Assembly: GCA_954871525.1 (NCBI GenBank)
Contig: OX940861.1
Location: forward strand, 9,904,842-9,968,841
Length of the DNA stretch: 64,000 bases
Direction of reading: 5' to 3'
Source: Parietaria judaica
Taxonomy: Eukaryota > Streptophyta > Magnoliopsida > Rosales > Urticaceae
The translations under genes were made by a program, and so were the position numbers. Positions 1 through 12,654 of this stretch are shown here, one piece after another. Below the pieces are notes generated by a model. The model was not told the DNA's origin, searched no databases, and saw nothing but the letters and a program-made list of their open reading frames with translations. The number at the start of each line of letters is the position of its first letter. Positions within the stretch are counted from its first letter, which is position 1.

Positions 1-1414
1 GCAAATTATAGTAAGTCATAAGTACATCCATAATCTTTTTATGGGTAGCAGGGGAGGCATCGAGAAATCTCGTCAAGTTGCTTAAGATAATTCATCGGCA
101 AGTCGTGTTTTCACTCCATATATAACTTTCTGAAATATCCCCAAAACAAATCTAAATTATAAAATGAGAGTATACAATATGGTGTAAGGGTTATCATTAT
201 ACTTAATTATAAATCTTACGTTGAAATGAAGTAATTTAGAAATCACATTACAACGGTCTATATTGGGTCAAACAATAAATTAAGTACAGTCAAAATCGCC
301 TGATTATAAAAAAAGAAAGAAAAAAGAAGACATACGACGGCGAAATGAGAAATTATATGCTGGGGAGGGGGGGCTCTTCAATTATAATTTATGTGTCAAT
401 CATTGGGTTTCATAAGATGATTTCTTTTTCTTTTTCTTTTTCCAAGTAAATTAATGTTTGAGAGGGAGATTTAGAGTTTGTTGATTGGTTTCGCTCTAAG
501 TGATCACTAATATTCACAAAACTCTTCTCTTGATTGGTTTCGCTCTAAGTTGAGCTTCTTTGTTACTTACACGCATGCATCAATTCTCGATCATAGGTTA
601 AATTAAAACATGTTGCTTTTAAAAGCAATAGATTAAAAAACAGATTAATTGGCGGTCCTACGAATCTTCCATTAACTGGCATGAGAGAGAGAGAGTCAAA
701 TCTCGTGTAGGAATTGAACTCTTCCCTATTAGCTTAGGGTTTCCAGATTCCGATTAATTAGCTTAATTACCTAGATTAATCCTAATTGATTGGGTGTGTC
801 CAACATGCGTAGTGGATTATTAGTGATCACTTACGCAGCGATCGGAGGAAGTTCGTGTGTGTGGGCCCCACTCAAAAGCAGACCTCTTTTTTTTTTTGTT
901 GTCTAAGATTTTGCCAAAAATAAAATATTTAAAAATTGGAAAAAATAATGCGTTGCACGTCAGAGTGAAGCGAGGCCAAGTCCTCCTCCATTGGAAGTGG
1001 GTTCCACGGCATGGACACCTATATTTATTTATATTTAATATATATTATATAATTATATAAATGTATGTAGGAAAATGACAATTAGTAATTCCCATTCGCT
1101 TCGCCGCGTCTCATATGCGCACATGCCTGGTCCCACCAGGCTTTAAAGTAGATAATTGGGAAATTGAGGAAAATAGAAACTTTTATTTTGCCTTATTTAC
1201 TGTATAATATATATGAACGCATATATAGTTTCTGTCAAGGTCCACTTCATAAATAGTTGTAGTCTTTGTAGATCTTTTGAATATCGCAACCGGTAATAAT
1301 AAAAAAATAAAGTTCCCTTAAAGGAGAAAGTTAATAAAGTCTACTATACTAAGATAACACACGTCAAAAATAATAACCCTGGACAATAATAAATTTAAAC
1401 ATAATATTTGGAAA
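1..1414. other. AT-rich intergenic DNA
   Basis: No coding region is supported here. The one local structure is a 20-bp direct repeat, TTGATTGGTTTCGCTCTAAG, at 481-500 and again at 530-549. A pyrimidine-rich stretch lies at about 421-442. The short open frames show no recognisable domain. Confidence 0.6.
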
Positions 1415-1883
1415 GGGTTAATGACGGCAAAAATACTCAAAGTTTGGTCAAAAAACCTCTCGTGTACCCAAAGTTTAAAAGTAGTGGCAAAAATACCCAA
1501 AGTTACATTTGGGGAGTTGACCACTCCATTCTCGTAACGTCGTTAACTTACCCGTTAGCCCTGGCCACGTAGACAAACGTGGGTTGCTGACATAACAATT
1601 TTTGCCACGTGAACGAGCCCACATCAGCCTCGTTTACGACATAACAAATAATTAAACCCCTAATTAATACAATTTAATACAACTAATTGAACCCCTAATG
1701 ATTATACTTCACAAAACATATTTTTCCACGTGGCCAGAGTTAACGAATAAGTTAACGGTGTTACGAGAATGGAGTGGTCAACTCCCTAAATACGACTTTG
1801 GATATTTTTGCCACCACTTTTAAACTTTGTGTACACGAAGGGTTCTTTGACCACACTTTGAATATTTTCGCCGTCATTGACCC
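1415..1883. mobile_element. 469-bp foldback MITE, Mutator-like, copy 1
   Basis: The ends are long inverted repeats of roughly 160 bp. The left end starts GGGTTAATGACGGC and the right end closes with the near complement of it. Inner parts such as TTGACCACTCCATTCTCG occur in both arms. The flanks look like an imperfect 9-bp target duplication, TATTTGGAA and TATTTGGGG, which would suit a Mutator-like element. A second copy of identical length lies at 40187-40655. It has no coding capacity and must have been moved in trans. The Mutator assignment is inference from the long terminal repeats and 9-bp flanks. Confidence 0.8.
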
Positions 1884-4256
1884 TATTTGGGGGTAAACGC
1901 AATTTTAGAAATTCTATTAAACTCCTCTCTCTGGCTTGTGGGCACTTATCATGTTAAATCATGTCACTAACAAGCATCATATACAAAAGATATTCGGAGT
2001 TTAAACTTTAAACTAGTTCTACAAAAAGTAAATAAAGAGCAAAAAAATTTCCTTAAAACCGAAAGCGGTAGTAACCTATCTTAAATGAAAAAAACGATAA
2101 CTATTTTTAGCGGGTTGTAAGGTCTAATATACTCCTTTTGAAATCATCGCAGCCAGGACACGTCTATTTTCCAAAGTTCTTGATGATCAAATTCACCCAA
2201 CAAAAAATGTAGCGGACACAATAAAATTTAGTGTGATAACGGAACACAAAATCGGTGTTAGAATAATCGAAGTATTAGTCTTCTAAATCATCTATGCAAT
2301 CACAACATAAATCACGATTAAGGAACAGAAAAATCGGACCAATACCACATGATCTGCTCTTGTATTTTTTTATTATTCTTACTTTGAAATTATGGCGGAG
2401 TTCTATTTGGTAATGTATCTTTTGAACTCACTAATAAGTAATTAATAATAGTCTTATATAAAAAAATAAAAGTATAAGTAGCTAGTTGGTTGCTGATAAG
2501 GAGACTCTAAACAAAACAATAATAAAGTGAAGTAGTCACTTTTCAGCTTGACAATTTCAAATGCGTAGTCAATCAAGTACAATAATACACATTACAATAT
2601 TAATTCCAATACGTAATCAACTAATAATTACAATAATACTTTAAATAATACATTATTTCAAACATGTCAAAGATATGACGAAACTAGAAACCGTTCAACT
2701 AGTGCACGAGAGGCTAATCTTCAAGCATCATATGAAATAACGTCTTGTTTTTATATATAAATAAATATATATATTTTCCATTGGTTATTTAAATTAGATG
2801 GAAATCTTTATGTTTAGATAGCGAATATTTTCCTTTTATTAACGAGGAATAATATTCAGAGGTGCCAATGTTCTTTGATATCCATACGTACATGAAATAT
2901 GAACGAATGGTAAGAATGGACAAAGGAGTTAATTCAAAAGACAAGTGTGATACAAAAATGATCAGTTTAGTACTTTATGGGCTTCCTTGTCCCATCACAA
3001 GAAATTTGGGGGGTAAATAACACTGCTGTTTTTCCCACTAGGATAAAGTGTCAACTAAACAAGTATAATCAAATTAAATATATCGATTAAAAATGCAAAG
3101 CATAATGGAATTTCGTAATAATGTCACGAATAATATAAGGTATATTGACTTTGAAATTGAAAGATGCTCTCCAAAAATTTGGTCCAGAGTATCAAAACTG
3201 AAAGAAAAAAAAAATACCGTGTCCATATAATATAACAATTAAAATTAGACGAAAATAATTTCATGAATTCTTGACAGATCAGATATTTTTAAGAACTTTC
3301 AAATAATGAAATAACAGGTAATAAATTTGATTATACAAATTACAAACTATTGTATTATACTAATACTAATCAATCACTGACAAAGAATTTAACAAAAGAT
3401 ATTTTAAGATTAATGACATCATGTATAAGACTTATTGGACAAATAAGAAATGTTGGGAAATGAAAGATTAAAATGGGATCAGATTTAAGTAAGACAATCA
3501 TATCCAGAAAGACTAATTCCCTTCCTGTCCCAATCCAAACACAATTTTCAAAAAAGCAAAGCATTCAAGAATCAAATTGATTACCAAATTTCACAAGAGA
3601 TCTGACTAAAATATCCTTGTTGCTGTCATATAGATTCTGCGGGCCTTCAAATTATTCCCTATACTGCAAATTTCATTCGGACAATTATCCGTTTGACCGA
3701 GAAGTTTGCCGGCTGCAAATTTCATAGCCGTAAATTTTGTCTCCGGTCGCAGTGCCGCGCAGCGATGCTCCGTAAAACTCTCAGCGGCATCATCACGGCG
3801 AGGAGCTTCGCCTTGCCACGGTTCACCTGCTTCTGTCTTCATTTTTCTTCTTTACCAGCTTTTTGGGTGTTTTTAAAGGCTTGGAAGCGAGTCGCGAAAA
3901 GATCCGTCCGGCCGTAGCCAAATTATACACAAAACATATGACTCAGAACATGTAAAGAACCAAGTGAACATCACTTGCCGATATATACATATATTTTCAT
4001 ATCTGAATGAAGTATACACTCTAATCTCGATATTGACAGCTAAAAATACAAGAATATCAATTCACTCTAAACCCTGAACAAAAAAGAAGAAAGAAGCAAA
4101 GCCAGCACTCTTCTTCTACTACTATCCATACCATCCCACTTCCCTTATTTCATCATCGTTCTTCACAAATCCAAAAAAAAAACCCAAAATCCAAGCTTTC
4201 CGATGTGTTGTTAGTTATCAAAAGTGAGCAGAGTCATCATCATGTGAGCTTTCATT
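1884..4256. other. Intergenic DNA downstream of the QWRF gene
   Basis: The stretch is mostly AT-rich with no supported gene. A less AT-rich island at about 3606-3917 has overlapping open frames of 74-78 codons on both strands, but no known domain, intron boundaries or homologous context could be seen, so no gene is called. The last few hundred bases should include the 3' untranslated region of the QWRF gene, whose stop codon is at 4257-4259. Confidence 0.55.
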
Positions 4257-7200
4257 TCATGTTTGCCCTCGTTTTAGTTGTACAATGTGTGTTCTCAGGC
4301 TAATTTCCTTCACCTGATTATAAAAACAAACCATTTCCAATAAATCACCCATATATATCAATACTTAGATTATGTAATCTGGAAAAAACCGAACGCAGAG
4401 TTTCGGCTCTAATTTATTAGCCTTTATTTATATATTAACAATAATAAACAGAATTGGTATATTTTAAAAGGTCACAACCTATGTTTTCTAATCCAGAATT
4501 CCGGATTTCGGATACCATATTAATACTATGATAGTATAATTGGAGACTAATAATTGCATATTAACTTGAAAGATATAACTTACCTTAAGACTTGCGACTG
4601 TTGATAGTAAGATTTTGCAGTGACCGAGTAAAGCTCGCTCCTTTGCCGTGATGTTCGAAAGTTCACCCACTGAGCAGTTCACTTCTTCTACCTGTCAATT
4701 TCCGTATCATCAATTTAATTGAGAGAGATTAGTAGCTTTTAATTGTGATTATTCACATCACATATCACCACTAGTAAAAGGATTGGATAAAATATATCTG
4801 AAAAGAGGTTAAAGCTAAAGCCAAAACATTTTTTTTTTACGTAAAGAAGGTAAGAGAAACAGTAAAAGTAAAGCAAATTCAGTGTATGCTTTCCTTGTGA
4901 GGGAAGCAAGAGACCTAGATATTAAGATGATATCATAAAATATTATTCGTCAAAACTAGATAGGTAGAGTTCAACTAAGGGTATAAAATAGAACAGAAGT
5001 ATGAAAAAAGATGAATAAATTGCTTGAAGTACTAAACAAAAAAGGAGAGAAAATAACCTTTGGGGACAACAAGCTTATCGATGAGACCATGGCCTGCAAT
5101 ACATCAATGGCCGAACAAATAGCGTCTTTTACATTCTGGATCTCTGCCTGTTGAAATCAGAGCAAAGAACTGGTAAGACGACGAATATACAACAAATAAC
5201 CTGTAATACAAGTAAAACTGTAATAGGTTGATATAGCCCGAGCGTAGAGGTTTAGTGTCGTTTAGAAAAGTAAATGTCGTTTGAGGATTAGTTGAGTCAA
5301 TGTTGTAAGCGTCGTTTAGAGTGTTAATCGTGTCATTAGATTGTAATCGTGTGCTCTATATAAAGGAGCCTTAGTAAATGAAAAAGGTAGCCAATAAACC
5401 AATCACAAACTTGAGTCTCTTCCAAGAGAGGAGGCTAAGGTTTAGTGAAGTTTGGCAATTTGATTCACTCTTGATTTCGTGTGTTCTTGATTCCGGGATT
5501 GTCGATCTTGGCACATATCATAGGGAAAGAAAGTATGTGGCAGAAGTGCGTACCCGGGCCCCACCGATGACCGGAAGACGCAGAGTACTAGCCTTTAGAG
5601 CTTCAATGGCGCCCGATAAGGAGCCGGTGTAAGACTCGTCTAAATGAGACCAATCTTCCAAATACGGCATCTGTAAGCCGCAAAATGATTCAGAAACATA
5701 TCGTATACTAATTAGTGGATAACTTGTCCTAAACTTATATTTTCAGTTAGGCTCTTATATTTTCTTTTGTGTTAACTTGTCCTAACATGTATTATCGGCT
5801 CTATTTTCCTTTTGAACATGTCGAATCCTCTCAATTTGCCTCATATTTTATTAAATATCTGATGGTTTCCTTTAGATAATAGTTTGTGTGTCCCGGGTGT
5901 GAGGAGACAACCATGCTAAAAATGTACATAAACCGTCATATACTTAGAGTGAGGAAGAAACTGAGACAATATAGAGGATAAGACGACGCAAAAAGTTCAG
6001 ATGGGATCTTAAGATAATTACTCTAACTGAGCAATGTAATATCTAAAAGAATGAGAAAACAAAACTCAAAAAGAGAAAAGATCGTTCAAAAGAAAAAGAT
6101 GATACAGGTAATTGACATAAATATAACTTAAGAAGTAAACTTACTTGCCCTTTGAGGACGGAAATGAGCTTCAAAGTTTGCCTCATGAATTGTAGTTCAC
6201 TTCTTTTGGCTCTCACAGATTCACGAAGGCTTGCAGTAGTGACCCAAGCATCATAAAGGCTTCTCTGATGCAAACAATTAACAGAAAAGGAATCCAATTT
6301 TCAGAAAAATACTCAAATATATACAATGTTCTGTTTTCATTCTCTTTTGCATTCAATTTAAACAAGATTAGCCAAAGCCACTTATGATATAACCCGCCAC
6401 GCCATAGAAGTGGAGGGAAAAATATACTCCAAATCCCATTGCAGCATATATTAAGCATCAAATCTATTTATCAACATTTAAAGATGGCAATTTCATGTTT
6501 CACCATTTTTGTTTCTTTGTGTTTTTGGGTGCCAACGTAGTTGGGATTCGAGATCACATTGCGAGATATCGGGCCTCCATCTTTTACTTAAAAAAAAATC
6601 ATGTTTCAGCATCTTCTAAATAACCTACCATTGCCCTTAATACAAATTTCGAGTTTAAGACCATGAGAAATAGTGAATTTGCCTGAGAACAGAGCTTCAT
6701 ATCACCAATAAAGGTTCTTCTAGTTCCCTATTACAAGATATCATCTTCCCCAGAGAAATCCTCCGAATTTAAATGGAATTGAAACGGCCTAAATCTAAAC
6801 ACAAAGATGGGAATCTATTCTTTGTCCTTTTTTGCATTTTAGTCACCTATTATCTCTGGAAACCAAAGCTGGCTAGTGTGAAAGCAATTAATAATATAGT
6901 AATAGTGACTGTTTTAAGTTTATATGCAAATCGAAGAATGTTTATTAAGAAATCCGTCAAAAACAGTTGAAAAGATCAGAGACGCACCTCTGCGTTCAAC
7001 CTTTGCGCCCAGAGAGAACCATCAGCTCTCGCATTCACTAACCTCCATTGCAGGAGACGATTATGCAACAGCCTCAACGCATGAGCCTCGTGAATCCGGT
7101 TCTCTCCCACCTTTCCCCTTCGAGCATCGATGGCGAAACTCAAAAACGATGGCATGTTGCTCGAGTGATTACCGCTCGGCGTGGCTGGAACTATGCTCCT

Positions 7201-8280
7201 CATCCGAGAAGGGCTACCCCCCCGTGAAAGCAGAGTTGAGGCCCCCGATATCGTGGCCTTGCTCGGTGAAGCTGGACGAAATGCCCCTCGGATCGGAGAC
7301 GGCTGTCCTCTGTTATTCACAATTCCCCTGGGAGACGAAACAGGACTGTCCATCATTAATTTCCTAGGCGGAACAAGAAGCTTAGAAGAAGGAAAAGCTC
7401 TCATCGGCCCCGGAGTTCTAGAAACAGGAGAGCCAGGCTCCGGCAGGCGATTCTGACGGTTCTTTGAGTCTTGCAAATACCTCGCCGGCACCACAAATCC
7501 CCTCGGAACACGCTCCGAGTTGGTACTACCAGAAGAAACGCTCTCGGAATCCTCAGACACCGCTTCAGATCCAATTGCCGACGAGCTGCCGTATACAACA
7601 GGCATGAGCCGTCTACCGTACTCAGCCAAGGAATTCTCGAGCGCCCTAGCCACATTCCCGCCAGATCCAGCCCCGCCTCTCCTCTCGTCGCCGAAGCTCA
7701 AGCTCCTGACCCCCGGCCACCGCTGATGCTGCTCAATCGCCTTCGAACTCTCGCTCACCGGCGTCGAGGTCACCTTCCTCCTCTCCGGGGTGTTCTTCCT
7801 CACGCTCGGCGACGGCTTAGCCTTGCTCACCTGGTACGAGAACGATTCTCCCTGAAACGAGACAGACAAGCTCCTAGTCGAAGTGCACAGCATCTTCTGC
7901 GCAGCCGAGACCTCGCCGCCGCTCCACGTCCTGGAATCAGTAGCGTTCGGGCGAGGAGTCACCGCGCGCCTCCTCTCCACGGACTGCGATCGCTTCACCG
8001 CCGGCATCGGAGTCAGCGCCGGTGCAGCCTTCGCCGCCGGAGTCCTCGTAACTAACGGTGACGCGCATCGCCGCGAATTGGAAGCAGCAGACACGGAGGA
8101 CAGAGCCGACGACGACGATAACATATAGCGAGAAGTCACATCTCTGGATTTGATTCGACGAGGAGCGAGGGAGTTGTCAGGGTCCGACGGAAGCAGAGGC
8201 GGTCTCGTCCTCGCTCCTCCGCCGGCGCCGCCGTGCGACGGCGTTTTAGGGTTCTGCGTCGTACGGACGGCGGTTACCAT
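4257..8280 (-). CDS. QWRF motif-containing protein (augmin subunit 8-like), six exons
   Basis: Six exons can be joined on the minus strand, all with GT-AG introns in phase 0: 8280-6988, 6264-6145, 5670-5554, 5147-5058, 4691-4584 and 4313-4257. The product is about 594 residues, in the range of the plant QWRF family. The N-terminal two thirds are basic and rich in Ser, Pro and Arg, as expected of the microtubule-binding part. Exon 1 ends with the signature NRLLQWRLVNAR, and exons 2-6 encode the conserved helical C-terminus (SLYDAWV, MPYLEDWS, EALKASTLRLPV, SLRTHIVQLKR). Family members act with the augmin complex or bind microtubules in division and organ growth. I start at the ATG at 8280 (MVTAV...), because family members usually begin MV.A; an in-frame ATG at 8307 would add nine residues. 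Intron 3 holds a solo LTR. No break is seen, so the gene looks functional. Which QWRF paralogue it is remains open. Confidence 0.93.
5229..5520 (+). mobile_element. Solo LTR in intron 3 of the QWRF gene
   Basis: The segment begins TGATAT and ends ATATCA, the short inverted ends typical of LTRs. It carries a TATA-like box (CTATATAAAGG) near the middle and is flanked by TAGGT on the left and TAGGG on the right, a 5-bp target duplication with one mismatch. Without it, intron 3 would be about 110 bp. No internal retrotransposon region is present, so it is read as a solo LTR. Its promoter direction is opposite to the QWRF gene. The right end lies only 28 bp inside the 5' splice site of the intron. 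Confidence 0.72.
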
Positions 8281-8359
8281 CGGATTCGAGACAGTAGTTT
8301 TGCACATTCACGAGTCCGTACAAATCTCATTCTCCAAAAAAAACCCCTAATAATCACAA

Positions 8360-8545
8360 ACCAAAACACAGAGCGAAAGATTTACTCCAGAGAGAGAGAG
8401 AGAGAGAAAGAGAGTGTAACTACTCTCTCTGTTATTAAGCATTTGGAGAGAAAAAGAGAAACCAGAAATGTGACCGTTACGGACGTCGGCGAAGTGAGAG
8501 AGAGAAGGAGGAGAGAGAGAAAAAGTCTGTGACGGCGAGATTTGA
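8360..8545 (-). promoter_or_regulatory. GA/CT-rich leader and promoter region of the QWRF gene
   Basis: Two purine-rich blocks on the plus strand (about 8387-8412 and 8496-8523, GAGAGA repeats) lie 80-250 bp upstream of the chosen start codon and read as CT repeats in the transcript. Such repeats are common in plant 5' leaders and core promoters and are bound by BPC/GAGA-binding proteins. Placement in leader or promoter is inference, as the transcription start cannot be seen. Confidence 0.5.
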
Positions 8546-10132
8546 GAGAGCGTGACTGTCGTACCTTCACTATAACTAATTCTCTTCATCTAATTAAAAA
8601 CGATATTAATACTTCACGCGCCAGATTACAGTGACCTGCGAAACACTCGCGAGTATCACAGCGACGCAGGGGCGTTTCGGGAATCTGGATCCAGCGCGTG
8701 TACATCACGCGCGTACCGGGTGGTGTGGTGGTGCCGCGAAGGCGGAGGAAATGGAGGGAGAGAGATGGTTACTTACTCGTAAGTCAGGAGTGCTGAGGTG
8801 GCATATCGGAGGCTCGGGAATAATTATAGTTAATGAAATCGTGCTGACGTGGAAGGTTGGGAATCGTGGGATTGTGTATGTGAAGATCTTTGGAGAGACG
8901 TTAAGTAAACGACACAGGTATTTCTCGATTAATATATTTATTTAATTAATTTAATTATTTTATTAATATCTCTTTCGTGGCTTTCGCTTTCCGAAGAGAG
9001 CGATGGGAAAGGAAAATGGCCGTTATTAATTTAGCGTTGGATTTCCAAAAGTCATGCCAATTTATGTTCTCTAATTCTAAATGACATTATGGACAATTAA
9101 GTAACGTTATTTATTATTTACCTCGTGATTTTTGTAATTCACGTACAGATGCTATTTAAATTTTAATTATTACGTCGCAAGTTTGAAACGTATGCAGATG
9201 CAAAATTAGAAAAAATAAATTTTTTTTTTTGGTTTTTTTTTTTTTGGTATTTATACTTTATAGATCCATTTTTGTTGCAGTACTAATCTCCATTATTGTG
9301 TTTTAATTGTGGTAGTAAATTAATTAATAATTATAATGCAAACTGTCTTCTTGGGGAATGAGACCTAGTTAATACCGTCGTAGGATAAACATACTTTGCG
9401 GCGAAATGCGAGAACAATTTGTGTACGAAATGTATGCCTCGTTTTACCAACTAGTTTATTTTAATTTTTAAATGCATGAAGATGATCATTATCATATATT
9501 GTCATACATATGCCATGAGTTTTGAAAGGGAAAAAGTGTTAAATAATTTGGTGAAAATTAAATGTAATTTTACTAGCGTTTTAGTAGATGGATTACTAAT
9601 CTCATGAATAAATAGCTTATAGCTTAAGACAATAGGTAAAACAATATTTTAAATTAAAGACAAAGATAACTGAAAATTTTCAGCAATGCAACAATAAATT
9701 AACCTTGCATTTGAACTAAAATAAATACGAGAAGTGGTGATTTTTAAAAGTAATGTATGATTTTTTGAAATTCTTCAAGGTATACGTGAATCTCAACTAA
9801 TTGACGCCGAAGAAACGCAAAATAAGAAGCGATGGACTAAATAGTACATTCAAGATCAATGGCGGACCCAAGATTTAAAATTAGGGTGACACGTACCACA
9901 AATTAAATAATGAACTATTTATTGTAGTATTTCTTACGAGTTAGGGAACGAGGATAATATCTTATTAAAACTCTTAAATTTGATAGTGAGTTTTTATTAA
10001 CTACCGAGTTATATTCGATAAACTTTTGGGGCATACGTGATAAAAATAAATAAATAAAATTTTGATTATAGATTTAAGGCAAAAAATTACGCCGGAGGAG
10101 CCGGTGGTGACATTAGCCACCTCATATATGAG
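8546..10132. other. Intergenic DNA upstream of the QWRF gene
   Basis: No gene is supported. At about 9857-9890 the string AATGGCGGACCCAAGATTT resembles the end of a common plant hAT-type element, and a related string occurs at 63211. No matching second end or target duplication was found, so only a possible relic is noted. Confidence 0.5.
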
Positions 10133-10656
10133 TAGGGGTGTAACCGGAGCGGATATCCGGTTTTTCGGAACTATCCGAATCCGGATCCGAAAATCCGGAT
10201 ATCCGAAAATAGATATCCGGAAATCCGGATATCCGGTTTTCAAAACCCGGATCCGGTATCCGAATCCGGTTTTAAAACCGGATCCGGATATTATCCGAAT
10301 ATCCGGATCCGGTTTTTATTTATTAAAAAAAAAAAAGATAAAAAGTTAATTTTAACCACTAAAAAACCCGTACAAGTCTACATATATTTCCCGTTGTCCA
10401 AAAACCCGAACAAATCTAATTAGGAACATAAAAAAATAAAATAAAATAATTAAAATATTAAAATAAACCGGGTTTTAAACCGGATCCGGATATCCGGATT
10501 TTTAAATACCAAAACCCTTATCCGAATCCGATTTTAAATCCGGATCCGGATATCCGTATCCGGATTTCGGATTCGGATTCGGATTCGGATTTTAAAATCG
10601 GATGCGGGTGCGGATGCGGATTTAAAACCGGATTCCGGGTTTTAATTACAGCCCTA
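10133..10656. mobile_element. hAT-type MITE, 524 bp
   Basis: An exact 8-bp target duplication, TATATGAG, lies at 10125-10132 and 10657-10664. The ends are inverted: TAGGGGTGTAA on the left and the complement TAGGGCTGTAA on the right. The body is built from dozens of direct and inverted copies of ATCCGGAT-like motifs, as in the subterminal repeats of hAT elements, and from a short AT-rich core. There is no transposase. Open frames here are by-products of the repeat. Confidence 0.92.
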
Positions 10657-10664
10657 TATATGAG

Positions 10665-11388
10665 TGGGTCTGCTCCTGGTCATGATAGAAGTTAAAACCA
10701 GAGCTATAAGAATATGAATATTACATTTAGATGCTTCTAGTAACAAATATGCCCTTTCAAATACGCTTTAAAGCAAAATGATATTTTATTCATAAATCAA
10801 GATTGACTAATTAAACAATTCTGATTAGATACAAGATCATAGTTGTTCTTTTCTTTAAGAATGATTACTTTTGCAAACATAGGTTGTTTAGGAAGGTCAG
10901 AAAGGGATACAAAAAGAATGAGTCACCAATAATTTATGCAGCCAAGCCAATAACACAATAATTCTCCCTAACAAACCTTCTAATTGAATCTAATTAAAAA
11001 GGTGGAAAAGGCACAAATACCTTAATAACTCCATTATTTTTAAGTTAATCCAAAGACATCCTCATTACTCACTGTTAACCTTTTTCTCTCTCTGAACATA
11101 TATTATTAGTTCAACAACTTCGTGCCAACCTCCACGTTGTGCAGATGCACAAAGAGTACTTAATTTTCTTTAAGAGATATTAATTATAATTATAATATAT
11201 TCTAAATTAGGTAAAATGTTTACATGCAAAAATTTTACTACCACGCCTAAAGAAGAACACTTTTACTGTTATTTTTCACCCATTCCTTGCTTGATTCTCT
11301 CTCGGGATTGCAGCTCACTCCAAAGATAATTAGATTTTACTTACATAATAATCCAAATGCTAACAAACTATATCAACTCACTTGATTA
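10665..11388. other. AT-rich intergenic DNA
   Basis: Nothing beyond AT-rich sequence was seen in this stretch; no gene, repeat or RNA is supported. Confidence 0.5.
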
Positions 11389-11396
11389 GTTAGAAT

Positions 11397-11731
11397 TAGT
11401 CCTGTTAATACAGTAACAAAACCGGATCCGATACTGTTTTTCACAAATCCGAAAAAAAAACCAGAAATCAGAAGTTTCTGGTTCCGGTTTTTATCTGGAT
11501 ATTGGAATCCGGTTCCGATTTGTTACTGTTTTTTTATTTTTTAAAAATAACCGTCAGATCAAATATATCAAAGGTTCAGATTGAAAAAAAAAAAAAAAAA
11601 CGGAATCCGAATTTTTCAAAAATCCAGAATCCAGAACCAGAACTTTCTGGTTATGAAAAAATCCAGAACCAGAATTTTTTCCAGATTTTTTCCAAAATTC
11701 CGGGTTTCTGGGTACTGTATTTACAAGACTA
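11397..11731. mobile_element. hAT-type MITE, 335 bp
   Basis: An exact 8-bp target duplication, GTTAGAAT, lies at 11389-11396 and 11732-11739. The terminal inverted repeats are TAGTCCTGTTAATACAGTA and, from the right, TAGTCTTGTAAATACAGTA. The interior holds inverted CCGGTT and CCAGAA motifs. It is unlike the element at 10133 in sequence but belongs to the same general class. No coding capacity. Confidence 0.9.
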
Positions 11732-11739
11732 GTTAGAAT

Positions 11740-12453
11740 ATACTAAGTTTATTTATTCATTGGTCTTCAGAATTTTATTACAATTTTATTTTATGAATTA
11801 TTTGAAGTATTTTATTATTTAATTTAAGCATCTTTTTTTTTTTTAAACAATTTCTTAAAGTTGATGTAAAATTTTGCTTTTAGCTATACTAAAAACCGAG
11901 CCAGTCCTGTTATCAACTAGAGAGTGGTTTTCCCGAAATCGGGATTAGGCCAAAAAAGAAGAAGCAGCAGCTCGATACCCTTTAAGGTTTCACTCCCTAT
12001 CCCCTTGTTAAAAATCCATTGCAAGAGGAGGCTCATATATATGTATTGAGGAAATAATAATGATGATTAAAAAGGATGATTCGATTTGTCATATGATAAA
12101 GTGAAGATTTAGGAACGAATCGCGCATGTGTTAAGGGTATCGAATTGGCATGGTGGAAAGCGAAGAGAGTGCTGCTGCACATGGAGAGGACCACTATCCC
12201 TTCTCCAAATGCTTTTTCTTCTCCCTCACTCTAATCTCCTCCTCCTCTTCTTCTTCTTTTTCTTCTTTTCTTAGTATGGTCTATTTATCATCTTTACAGT
12301 TTGTTTCCATAACCAAAGAAAATCAGTTTTGGAATACGCGTTTTTAGCCTCACTCATTGGTCAAGTATGAATCGTTGGATAAGAGAATATATATATAGTG
12401 AGGTTTTATTGTACCGTGTTACAACCAATAGTGTTTATAAAAATAAAATAAAA
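11740..12453. other. Intergenic DNA
   Basis: No gene is supported. A 65-codon open frame at 12150-12347 is dominated by a TCC/TCT repeat giving poly-serine and has no other sign of coding. Confidence 0.5.
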
Positions 12454-12654
12454 AACCAAGTTTGTTAGGCTTATTAGTAACTCCACTACATACTTATTCA
12501 AGAAGTCGCGGGTTCAAATCTCATGAGACTCAAATGAGTGTCATCTTTACAAATGTAAACTTGGCTAGTGCCACCCGTTGTTACACTGAATATATCTAGT
12601 AGTGCAAGAATACATTGTAATCTTGGCCGATAGTGTCACTCCCATTAAAAAAAA
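12454..12654 (+). mobile_element. SINE, copy 1
   Basis: A tRNA-like head contains a degenerate box A (TTAGGCTTATTAGTAAC) and a good box B (CGGGTTCAAATCTC). A body follows that ends in an A-rich tail at about 12647-12654. It aligns along its whole length with the copy at 30782-30994, sharing long strings such as CTCCACTACATAC and GACTCAAATGAGTGTC. Clean target duplications are not visible here, which fits an older copy. Confidence 0.75.

Noticed and set aside
3606..3917. Overlapping ORFs on both strands in a less AT-rich island
   Set aside because: No domain, splice partners or conserved motif could be seen. It is noted as intergenic only.
7471..8055. Plus-strand ORF of 194 codons rich in Arg, Pro and Ser
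   Set aside because: It is the antisense shadow of exon 1 of the QWRF gene, which has clear family signatures.
10001..10349. ORFs of 80-95 codons with repeated RIRI and YPDF strings
   Set aside because: They are translations of the ATCCGGAT subterminal repeats of a hAT MITE.
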